Of a stretch of DNA of 64,000 nt, positions 50,640-58,298 are shown one piece after another. The stretch is from Oceanobacter mangrovi (GTDB lineage Bacteria > Pseudomonadota > Gammaproteobacteria > Pseudomonadales > Oceanobacteraceae): positions 62,001-126,000 of the forward strand of contig NZ_JAHXZR010000003.1 in NCBI RefSeq assembly GCF_019740315.1. Reading direction: 5' to 3'. How positions within the stretch are numbered: position 1 is the stretch's first letter; each line of letters opens with the position of its first letter. The position numbers and the translations under genes were made by a program. The notes under the pieces are model-generated. The model was not told the DNA's origin. It made no database searches and saw only the letters and a list, made by a program, of their open reading frames with translations.

Positions 50640-50667
50640 CTTGATTTCAGCTTTGTTGCCCCCATTT
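50640..50667 (+). promoter_or_regulatory. Sigma-32 heat-shock promoter for hslVU
   Basis: CTTGATT (50640-50646), a 13-base spacer and CCCCATTT (50660-50667). The -10 matches the consensus CCCCATNT fully. It is 35 bases before the hslV start. Confidence 0.75.
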
Positions 50668-50702
50668 CTCACAACCAAGCTTAAAGCCAACAGGAAAAGT
50701 TC

Positions 50703-51257
50703 ATGACAACGATTGTATCCGTACGCCGTGGCGACCAGGTGGTGATTGCCGGAGATGGCCAGGTTTCACTCGGTAACACAGTGATGAAAGGCAACGCCCG
50801 CAAGGTCCGTCGGCTGTACAACAACAAGGTGCTGGCCGGTTTTGCAGGCAGCACAGCGGATGCATTCACGCTGTTTGAAAAATTTGAAGCACAGCTGCAG
50901 CAGCACCATGGTCAACTGACCCGGGCGGCGGTTGAGCTGGCGAAAGAGTGGCGTTCAGACCGTGCGCTGCGCAAGCTCGAAGCGATTCTGGCGGTGGCAG
51001 ACCACACCGCCTCGCTGATCATCACAGGTAACGGTGATGTGGTGCAGCCTGAGGAAGACCTGATCGGGGTCGGTTCCGGTGGCCATTATGCGCTGGCAGC
51101 GGCCCGTGCGTTGCTGCGCAATACCGACATGAATGCCCGTGACATCGCCGAAAAGAGCCTCGCCATTGCCGGTGAAATCTGTGTATTCACCAATGACCAA
51201 ATGACTATTGAATGTCTGGACGGTGCCGATGCCGGTCAGACCGGAGTATCCGCATGA
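50703..51257 (+). CDS. hslV: ATP-dependent protease HslVU, proteolytic subunit
   Basis: 184 residues; the N-terminal Met is removed to expose the Thr2 nucleophile ([20 protein letters not shown]-type start). [16 protein letters not shown] is conserved. Aggaaaag precedes the ATG at 50703. ATGA overlap with hslU. Confidence 0.98.
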   Translation: MTTIVSVRRGDQVVIAGDGQVSLGNTVMKGNARKVRRLYNNKVLAGFAGSTADAFTLFEKFEAQLQQHHGQLTRAAVELAKEWRSDRALRKLEAILAVADHTASLIITGNGDVVQPEEDLIGVGSGGHYALAAARALLRNTDMNARDIAEKSLAIAGEICVFTNDQMTIECLDGADAGQTGVSA

Positions 51258-52594
51258 GCCAGATGACCCCGCGCGAAATTGTTCACGAGCTGGACCGCCA
51301 TATTGTTGGCCAGCACGACGCCAAACGTTCAGTGGCGATTGCCCTGCGTAACCGCTGGCGCCGGATGCAGCTGCCAAAAGAGCTGCGCGACGAAGTAACG
51401 CCCAAAAACATCCTCATGATTGGCCCGACCGGGGTTGGTAAAACCGAAATCGCCCGGCGTCTGGCCAAGCTTGCCAACGCACCCTTCATCAAGGTTGAAG
51501 CGACCAAGTTCACCGAAGTGGGCTATGTCGGCAAGGACGTTGAATCCATCATTCGTGACCTGATGGAAACCGGTATCAAGTTGCTGCGCGAGCAGGAAAT
51601 GGCCAAGCAGTCCAATCGCGCCGAAGAACTGGCGGAAGAACGTATTCTCGACGTACTGCTGCCGCCAGCCCGCACGGCCACTGACTGGGACACCACCACC
51701 GAGCCGAAACGCGAAGATTCTTCCACCCGTCAGGTATTCCGCAAGAAACTGCGTCAGGGCGATCTCGACGACAAGGAAATTGACATCGACGTGGCGCAAG
51801 CGCCGGTTGGCGTTGAAATCATGGCTCCTCCTGGTATGGAAGAAATGACCAGCCAGCTGCAGAACATGTTCTCCAGCATGGGCCAGGAGAAGAAAGCCAG
51901 GCGCAAGATGAAGATCGTTGACGCGATGAAAATCCTGCGTGACGAAGAAGCCGCCAAGCTGTTGAACATGGAAGAGCTGAAAATCCGTGCGCTGGAGCTG
52001 GTAGAGCAGAACGGTATCGTCTTCATCGACGAAATCGACAAGGTTGCCAAGCGTGGTGAAAGCGGCACCGGCGGTGATGTCAGCCGCGAAGGTGTACAGC
52101 GTGACCTGCTGCCATTGATTGAAGGCTGTACCGTCAGCACCAAACACGGCATGGTCAAGACCGACCACATCCTGTTTGTGGCTTCCGGTGCTTTCCATCT
52201 GGCCAAGCCGTCTGACCTGATTCCGGAACTGCAGGGTCGTCTGCCAATCCGGGTGGAACTGCAGGCGCTGACACCAAATGACTTCGAACGCATTCTGACC
52301 GAACCCAATGCCTCGCTGACCGAGCAGTACCGGGCGTTGCTGAAAACCGAAGGTGTCGAGCTGGAATTCCGCCCGGATGCTATCAAGCGACTGGCAGAAA
52401 TCGCCTATGACGTTAACGAAAGCACCGAAAACATTGGTGCCCGTCGTCTGCACACCATTATGGAACGGCTGCTGGAGAAGGTGTCGTTTGATGCCACCGA
52501 CCTGCAAGAGGCAGTAATTATCGACGCCGCCTATGTTGATGAGCAGCTGGGTGAAGTCTCCCGTAACCAGGATCTGAGCCAGTTTATTCTGTAA
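51254..52594 (+). CDS. hslU: ATP-dependent protease HslVU, unfoldase subunit
   Basis: Hexameric AAA+ unfoldase that feeds HslV, 446 residues. Walker A GPTGVGKT is at 57-64, Walker B is [10 protein letters not shown], and the I domain lies between. The C terminus QDLSQFIL inserts into HslV. ATG at 51254 inside the hslV end. Ends in a strong bidirectional terminator. Confidence 0.98.
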   Translation: MSQMTPREIVHELDRHIVGQHDAKRSVAIALRNRWRRMQLPKELRDEVTPKNILMIGPTGVGKTEIARRLAKLANAPFIKVEATKFTEVGYVGKDVESIIRDLMETGIKLLREQEMAKQSNRAEELAEERILDVLLPPARTATDWDTTTEPKREDSSTRQVFRKKLRQGDLDDKEIDIDVAQAPVGVEIMAPPGMEEMTSQLQNMFSSMGQEKKARRKMKIVDAMKILRDEEAAKLLNMEELKIRALELVEQNGIVFIDEIDKVAKRGESGTGGDVSREGVQRDLLPLIEGCTVSTKHGMVKTDHILFVASGAFHLAKPSDLIPELQGRLPIRVELQALTPNDFERILTEPNASLTEQYRALLKTEGVELEFRPDAIKRLAEIAYDVNESTENIGARRLHTIMERLLEKVSFDATDLQEAVIIDAAYVDEQLGEVSRNQDLSQFIL

Positions 52595-52607
52595 GGATTC
52601 CGGCAGC

Positions 52608-52648
52608 AAAAAACGCCGCTACGGTTGCAGAACCGCAGCGGCGTTTTT
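52608..52648. terminator. Bidirectional terminator after hslU (copy A)
   Basis: Stem aaaaacgccgct/agcggcgttttt with an inner cggtt/aaccg stem. A and T tracts serve hslU and the convergent GcvT-family gene. A close copy is at 54111-54148. Confidence 0.9.
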
Positions 52649-52666
52649 GTTTGCGCCGGGGCTGAA

Positions 52667-53806
52667 TCAGCCCTTGGCGATGCGCTTTTGCTTCTCTGGA
52701 TCGTCGAACGGCAGGGTATGGGAAATAGCCGATACCTCAAGGCTACCCTTGACCTGCAGCGGCGTACCCTGTTCAGCGTACGGTACTTCAATACGGGCGA
52801 TTGCCATCGAGCGGTCGGTCAGACGGGAATACATGGCGCAGGTGATGACACCCACTTTCTTGCCGTCAGCCCAGAGCTCGTCACCCTCTTTTGCGGCGTC
52901 TTTACCATCCAGCAGCACGCCGAAGATCTTGAAGCGCTCCTTGCCTTGCAGGCGGAAGTGCTCGTAAGCGCCGCAGAAGTCGGTCTTGTCCTTGGATACG
53001 GTGAAGTCCAGACCCAGCTCCCACAGAGTGTCACCGGCCGGTTCGTTCTCGAACGGGTACATCTCGGAGTTATCGAACGGGTAGAACAGCAGGTAGCTCT
53101 CGGTGCGCAGCCAGTCCAGTGCGGTGAAGGAGCAGGGGATAATGCCGAAATCGTTGCCCTGTTCCAGAATACCGTCCCAGATCGTCTCGGCATCGGCTGC
53201 TTTACAGAAGATCTCGTAGCCGCGTTCACCGGTGTAACCGGTACGGGAGATGGTGATAGGGCAACCGAACAGGCGAGCGTGGGTGTGGTGGAAGTAGGGC
53301 AGGTCGCGGATACCGGGAATGTGCTCAGCGAGGAAATCAACAGCGGCAGGGCCCTGCAGCGACAGATCGTGCATGTCGTCATCGAACAGTACGGCAACGT
53401 TTTTGCCCAGCGCAGCCTGGACCAGCTGCTCGTAGCCACGGCCAGTGCCGTGCACCACCATGAAGGCGTTCGGGCCAGTGCGGTAGATCACGCAGTCGTC
53501 GATGAATTTGCCCGCATCGTTGAGCATGGTGGCGTAAACCGCCTTGCCCGGATACAGCTTGGAAATATCGCGGGTAGTCGCCCATTCCAGCAAGCTTTCA
53601 GCATGAGGCCCTACGTAGTGCACTTTCTTCAGACCTGATACATCCATCAGGCCAGCCTTGGTGCGGATCGCTTCATGCTCGTCCGCCAGGGTGTAGCCGC
53701 TGTTGGAATAAGTCCAGGCGGTGGGCATGCCATTCCAGTCTTCCAGATTGGAACCCATCGCTTTGTGTTTATTGGCCAGGGCGGCTATACGCCAGGAGTT
53801 TGCCAT
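52667..53806 (-). CDS. GcvT-family folate-dependent aminomethyl/methyl-transferase
   Basis: 379 residues of the GcvT/DmdA superfamily, which moves one-carbon units to tetrahydrofolate. The GTGERGYEI-type motif reads TGYTGERGYEIFC, and LMDVSGLKKVHYVGP and CAMYSRL are present. It starts MANSWRIAALANKHKAMG rather than the canonical GcvT N terminus, and no gcvH or gcvP is near, so it is not the glycine-cleavage T protein. DMSP or methylamine-type substrates are possible. The ATG at 53806 has aaggag upstream. Confidence 0.8.
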   Translation of the reverse strand: MANSWRIAALANKHKAMGSNLEDWNGMPTAWTYSNSGYTLADEHEAIRTKAGLMDVSGLKKVHYVGPHAESLLEWATTRDISKLYPGKAVYATMLNDAGKFIDDCVIYRTGPNAFMVVHGTGRGYEQLVQAALGKNVAVLFDDDMHDLSLQGPAAVDFLAEHIPGIRDLPYFHHTHARLFGCPITISRTGYTGERGYEIFCKAADAETIWDGILEQGNDFGIIPCSFTALDWLRTESYLLFYPFDNSEMYPFENEPAGDTLWELGLDFTVSKDKTDFCGAYEHFRLQGKERFKIFGVLLDGKDAAKEGDELWADGKKVGVITCAMYSRLTDRSMAIARIEVPYAEQGTPLQVKGSLEVSAISHTLPFDDPEKQKRIAKG

Positions 53807-54172
53807 GTCGTGCTCCTTTACATGAGAGGCTGCAAGGATTATGAGTTTTCCTTGCAGGGTAAAAATATTCTCCAAAATAAAAGCAAATCCCGCACCATAA
53901 TCGATAATGTCATGATTCCTAACAGGAAATTAATATTCTTTATATCTCTGTGAGCGTCTATTTGATGTCGATTTTGTTCCACCAGAGGGCGCCAGGCTGT
54001 TGTGGTGCTGTTTTTGGTGCAAATTTCATCGGACAGCTCTGCTGAAACAGAGGGGAATGGCTGGGTCTGTATGGGGTGACGGGAGCCTGGTAAGGATTCT
54101 GGCGGGAATTAAAACGCCGCTGCAGTTGCAGAACCGCAGCGGCGTTTTTGTGTGGACCTGAGGCGACTGGGA
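53807..54172. other. AT-rich leader of the GcvT-family gene
   Basis: 366 bases. The part near the gene is AT-rich and holds a nine-base hairpin ctgcaagga/tccttgcag (53830-53857) in the predicted leader. No glycine riboswitch motifs were recognised. The far end carries terminator copy B. No gene was seen. Confidence 0.5.
54111..54148. terminator. Terminator of the chemoreceptor genes (copy B)
   Basis: Perfect 13-base stem aaaacgccgctgc/gcagcggcgtttt. Together with the flanking gtaaggattc it is nearly the same as the hslU terminator region (52591-52650). Confidence 0.88.
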
Positions 54173-55810
54173 TCAGGTGCGGAAGCGTTCGATCATTTTC
54201 AGCAGGCTGGCGCTGCTGTGATCCAGTTTGGCAGCGGCATCTTCGCTATGGCTGGCGTTGTCGGCAATGCTGCTGGCTTCACCGGCAATTTGCTGCACGT
54301 TGCTGCTAATTTCATTGGCCACTGCGCTTTGTTCTTCCACCGCACCGGCGATGCTGAGGTTCATTTGCGAGATGGTGCCGACGGCTTCGGAAATGGTGGA
54401 AATCGCTTCGCTGGCGTAGCGGGCCATTTCCGAGGTGGCTTCCGAGTGGCTGGCGCTGTTTTCCATGGTTTGTACGGCTTCTGCCGCCTGGCCTTGCAGG
54501 CGGGTGATCATCTTGTTGATCTCGGCGGTGGATTCCTGGGTACGGGAGGCGAGGGTGCGAACTTCATCAGCGACCACCGCAAAGCCACGGCCCTGTTCAC
54601 CGGCACGGGCGGCTTCGATGGCGGCGTTCAGTGCCAGCAGGTTGGTTTGTTCGGCAATGCCACGAATCACATCCAGTACCGAGCCAATCGAGTCAGACTC
54701 TGTCCGCAGCTGGCGGATAACCGAGCTGGATTGTTCGATATTGCCAGCCAGTTCAGCAATCCGTTCCGCCGTTTGTTGCATGGTTTGCAAGCCGCGTTTG
54801 GCGTTGTCATCGGCATCGCGAGCGGCTTCGGCGGCACGTTCGGCACTGCTGGCAACTTCCTGAATGGCCTGGCTCATTTCGTGTGAGCTGGTGGCCGCCA
54901 TGTCGGTTTGCATCAGCTGGCTTTCGGTCATATGACGGGTTTGCTGGCTCAGCTGTTTAACATCACCAGTCAGTGAGCTGAGGGCGGTGGCGGTGGATTT
55001 GCTTTCCCGTACCAGGTTCTGGATGCTTTCTACAAAGATGTTGAAGCTGTTGGCGATGCCGCTGACTTCGTCGTTGCCGTCTTTGTGCAGGCGCTGGGTC
55101 AGGTCACCTTCGCCGCTGGCAATATTGCGCATTGAACGGTCGATTTGTCCCAGTGGCGTAATAATGCTGCGGGAGATTACCCAGGCGATGACAACCATCA
55201 ACAGGATCAGGGTGATCATGATGGGTAACACGGCCTTGAGGTTATCAAAGAAGAGGTCGTCGATATCATCCTGATAAACGCCGGTACCAAGTACCCAGCC
55301 CCAGGGCTTATAGAGTCGCTGAAAGGAGACTTTCTGGGCGATTTCATTACGGCCCGGGTGCTGCCAGTGATAATAGCTGAAGCCGCCTTGCGGGCTGCTC
55401 ATGGCGGCGTCATTGGCGTTTTGGAACATCAATACGCCCTTGGCATCCTTTGAATCACGCATGTCTTTGCCATCCAGTTTGGGATTGGTGGCGTGCATCA
55501 CCATGGTGCCGTCGAGGCTTTGGATAAAATAATAGCCAACGCCACCATCGTAGCGCATTGCCTTGATGGCTTCTTTGGCCTGGCGCTGGGCTTCTGCGGT
55601 TGGCATGCCCTGTTTTTCCAGCTCGGCATACCGCTCCAGCACGGAAAAGGCGGCGTCGACCAGGTAGCGAATGCTGTCCTGCTTGGAATGTTCCAGCACC
55701 GTGCGGCTATTGTTCAGGCTGACCGCGTAGACGATCAAGGCGGATAGCACGGCAATGGCTAGCAGAGTCCAGAGTCGCATGGCGATGGAAAATTGTCGTA
55801 AAAAATTCAT
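54173..55810 (-). CDS. Methyl-accepting chemotaxis protein (sCache-type sensor)
   Basis: 545 residues. Two membrane helices (about 10-32 and 187-210) enclose a single-Cache periplasmic sensor ending [20 protein letters not shown] domain follows (about 211-265), then the signalling tip [22 protein letters not shown]-type hairpin (named here only by its core [20 protein letters not shown]). There is no C-terminal CheR-binding pentapeptide; the tail is MIERFRT. ATG at 55810 after ggag. Paralogue of the next gene upstream. Confidence 0.9.
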   Translation of the reverse strand: MNFLRQFSIAMRLWTLLAIAVLSALIVYAVSLNNSRTVLEHSKQDSIRYLVDAAFSVLERYAELEKQGMPTAEAQRQAKEAIKAMRYDGGVGYYFIQSLDGTMVMHATNPKLDGKDMRDSKDAKGVLMFQNANDAAMSSPQGGFSYYHWQHPGRNEIAQKVSFQRLYKPWGWVLGTGVYQDDIDDLFFDNLKAVLPIMITLILLMVVIAWVISRSIITPLGQIDRSMRNIASGEGDLTQRLHKDGNDEVSGIANSFNIFVESIQNLVRESKSTATALSSLTGDVKQLSQQTRHMTESQLMQTDMAATSSHEMSQAIQEVASSAERAAEAARDADDNAKRGLQTMQQTAERIAELAGNIEQSSSVIRQLRTESDSIGSVLDVIRGIAEQTNLLALNAAIEAARAGEQGRGFAVVADEVRTLASRTQESTAEINKMITRLQGQAAEAVQTMENSASHSEATSEMARYASEAISTISEAVGTISQMNLSIAGAVEEQSAVANEISSNVQQIAGEASSIADNASHSEDAAAKLDHSSASLLKMIERFRT

Positions 55811-55859
55811 GCCGGAGTCTCCATAACAAACGGCTGGCATCCTGCGGTTGGTGCAAACA

Positions 55860-55886
55860 AAAGCCTGCGTGTCCATGACAGGCTTT
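55860..55886 (-). terminator. Terminator-like hairpin after the upstream chemoreceptor
   Basis: aaagcctg/caggcttt followed on the minus strand by ttgtttg; it could end the 55968-57608 transcript before the second chemoreceptor gene. Confidence 0.5.
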
Positions 55887-55967
55887 GTGATCATTTTTAA
55901 AATTGATGGCCGCAGGCTGACAGGAGCAAGTTGCTCTCTGTGACCCTGGCTACCTGGAGCCTAGACG

Positions 55968-57608
55968 TTAAATCTTGAAACGCTCAATCAGGCTGCTGAG
56001 ATTCTGGGTGCATTGTTGCAACTGACTGGCAGTCTGGCGGTTGTGACCCATGTTGTTGGCAATGTTGCGAGAGGCATCAGCAATCTCATTGATGCTGCCA
56101 CTGATTTCGTTGGCGGCGGCACTTTGTTCCTCCACCGCACCGGCAATGCTGAGGTTCATTTCCGAGATGGTGCCAACCGCATGGGAAATCGCGTCGATGG
56201 CTTCGCTGGCGAAACGCGACATTTCCGAGGTGGCTTCAGAGTTGCGGGCGTTGGCTTCCATTGAGTCAACCGCCTGGCTGGCCTGTTGTTGCAGGCGCGA
56301 AATCATTGAATTGATTTCTTCGGTGGACTCCTGGGTGCGTGAAGCGAGAGTTCGAACCTCGTCGGCGACCACTGCAAATCCACGGCCCTGTTCACCGGCA
56401 CGGGCAGCTTCGATGGCCGCGTTGAGGGCCAACAGATTGGTTTGTTCGGCGATACCGCGGATCACATCCAATACCGAACCAATCGACTCGGTTTCTGCCT
56501 GCAGGCCTCGAATCACCCGACTGGATTCTTCGATGTTGGTGGCCAGATCCATAATGCGTTCACGGGTTTGTTGCATGGTTTGCAAACCGCGTTTGGCATT
56601 GTCATCGGCGTCGCGGGCGGACTCGGCAGCACGTTCGGCATTACCGGCAACTTCGCGAATGGTCAGGCTCATTTCGTGGGAGCCGGTGGCGGCCTGATCG
56701 GTTTGCAGCAGCTGGCCATCGGTCATTTTGTGGGTGGCATCACTGGAGGAGGTAATGTCACTGGATAACCGGGTGAGGGTTTGCAACGCCTGTTGGCTTT
56801 CGGTTACCAGCTTGTGAATGGTGCTGACAAAGCCGTTAAAACCATTGGCGATGGCGGTAATTTCATCGTTACCGTCGGTTGGCAAGCGGCGGGTCAGGTC
56901 GCCTTCACCACGGGCAATATCGGCCATGGCGCTGTTGAGATCGCTCAGTGGACGCCGAATGCTGCTGGCGATCAGCATGATGATGGCAATCAGCAAGGCC
57001 ATGAAAACGGCAGTGGTAATCATCAGCCCGGTAGCGACTTTTTTATTGGCTTCTATGATGTCCTGGGTGTGCACGCCGGTGCCTATGATCCAGCCCCAGT
57101 CCTTGTAGAGTTTGACGTAGCTGATCTTTTCCAGCGGTTCCTTGTAGTTAGGGTGTTCCCAAAAATAACGGACAAAACCACCTTCCGGGTTGGCCGTTGC
57201 CACCTGGGTCATTTCACGGAAATGGTACTTGCCTTTGGCATCCTGGTTCTGGCTAAGGTCCTTGCCAACCAGCTCGGGCTTGAGCGGATGGGCGACCATG
57301 ATGTTTTGCGGAGAGGTTACGAAGTAGTAGCCTTCACCATTGTCATAGCGCTTGGCCATCAGCACTTTTTGGGCTGCATCTTGAGCATCGGCTTCCGTCA
57401 TAATGCCTTCTTTGGCCAGCTTGCCGTAGTGCTCGACCACACTGTAGGAGTCATCGATCAGCTGTTTGACGAAGTTTTTTTTGGCAGCCAGGGTGGCTTC
57501 GTAGGTCTGGCTGAGGGACTGAACCAGAATAATGCCAATGCAGACGACGGTGGCTGCCAACAGCAACCAGAGCCGGGCCTTGATACTGATTTTTCGAAGC
57601 GAATACAT
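55968..57608 (-). CDS. Methyl-accepting chemotaxis protein (sCache-type sensor), paralogue
   Basis: 546 residues with the same plan: helix (about 10-30), single-Cache sensor ([14 protein letters not shown]), second helix, HAMP and a signalling domain nearly identical at the tip. The sensor halves differ more than the signalling halves, as expected for a duplication with new ligand specificity. Tail LIERFKI. ATG at 57608. Divergent from the DUF971 gene. Confidence 0.9.
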   Translation of the reverse strand: MYSLRKISIKARLWLLLAATVVCIGIILVQSLSQTYEATLAAKKNFVKQLIDDSYSVVEHYGKLAKEGIMTEADAQDAAQKVLMAKRYDNGEGYYFVTSPQNIMVAHPLKPELVGKDLSQNQDAKGKYHFREMTQVATANPEGGFVRYFWEHPNYKEPLEKISYVKLYKDWGWIIGTGVHTQDIIEANKKVATGLMITTAVFMALLIAIIMLIASSIRRPLSDLNSAMADIARGEGDLTRRLPTDGNDEITAIANGFNGFVSTIHKLVTESQQALQTLTRLSSDITSSSDATHKMTDGQLLQTDQAATGSHEMSLTIREVAGNAERAAESARDADDNAKRGLQTMQQTRERIMDLATNIEESSRVIRGLQAETESIGSVLDVIRGIAEQTNLLALNAAIEAARAGEQGRGFAVVADEVRTLASRTQESTEEINSMISRLQQQASQAVDSMEANARNSEATSEMSRFASEAIDAISHAVGTISEMNLSIAGAVEEQSAAANEISGSINEIADASRNIANNMGHNRQTASQLQQCTQNLSSLIERFKI

Positions 57609-57754
57609 GATGCGTTACCTATCTGGGAAAGACGGAAACCATGACTACGTACAGCCAGGGGCGTAGGCATGCGTCACTGGGTTTTATTACTACTGTTTTT
57701 AAGTCTAGGTTATATTTTGGCCTCAACAGGTTTAATCGGCCGGGAGAAAAATTT

Positions 57755-58126
57755 GTGAAGCCTGATGGCATAAAAGTCAGAACGAAAAGTCGTTGTGTGG
57801 AATTAAGCTGGGGCGCTGAAACCTTTGCCCTGAGCTTTGAGTTTTTGCGGGTCTGGTCGCCGTCGGCGGAAGTTCGTGGTCATGGTACTGGCAATGGCGT
57901 TCTGCAAACCGGCAAGAAGGATGTCGGGTTGTTACGTATCGAACCGGCGGGCAATTACGCCCTCAAACTGGTGTTCGATGACGGCCACGACTCCGGTCTC
58001 TACGACTGGAACTACCTGCGTCACCTGTGCCTGAATCACGATAGCCTGTGGCAGGAATACCTGCAGCAGCTGCAGCAGGCAGGTGCCAGCCGTGACAGCG
58101 GCCTGATCAATATTCGTCCGCTGTGA
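57755..58126 (+). CDS. DUF971 protein (gamma-butyrobetaine hydroxylase-like N-terminal domain)
   Basis: 123 residues. The conserved blocks SAEFLRVWSPSAEVRGHG-like (here FEFLRVWSPSAEVRGHG), VGLLRIEPAGNYALKL and FDDGHDSGLYDWNYL are those of the small DUF971 family found next to hslU in Pseudomonas. GTG at 57755 has gggaga seven bases upstream and gives the family length; upstream in-frame codons look non-coding. Its function is unknown; iron-sulfur protein maintenance has been suggested for relatives. Confidence 0.88.
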   Translation: MKPDGIKVRTKSRCVELSWGAETFALSFEFLRVWSPSAEVRGHGTGNGVLQTGKKDVGLLRIEPAGNYALKLVFDDGHDSGLYDWNYLRHLCLNHDSLWQEYLQQLQQAGASRDSGLINIRPL

Positions 58127-58298
58127 CGTTTTCAGGTCGCAGTAATCAGCCATAATTCGGGCCTGGATAGCAGTGTTGACGCTGCTTCAGGGTATACTCA
58201 ATGGCAGTCGTGAAAACAGATCAATCCGCCGGGCCTTCCATGCGCCTGGCTGGTGGTCGGGTGACCACCCATCAATCATCAATATAAGGAGCCGACTC

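Noticed and set aside
51329-52609. Antisense frame of 426 codons over hslU
   Set aside because: Shadow of a highly conserved gene; no ribosome-binding site or motif.
52625-53638. Plus-strand frame of 337 codons over the GcvT-family gene
   Set aside because: Starts within the terminator and is antisense to a protein with clear family motifs.
53807-54090. Possible glycine riboswitch upstream of the GcvT-family gene
   Set aside because: The conserved glycine-aptamer cores are not present; only a simple hairpin is seen.
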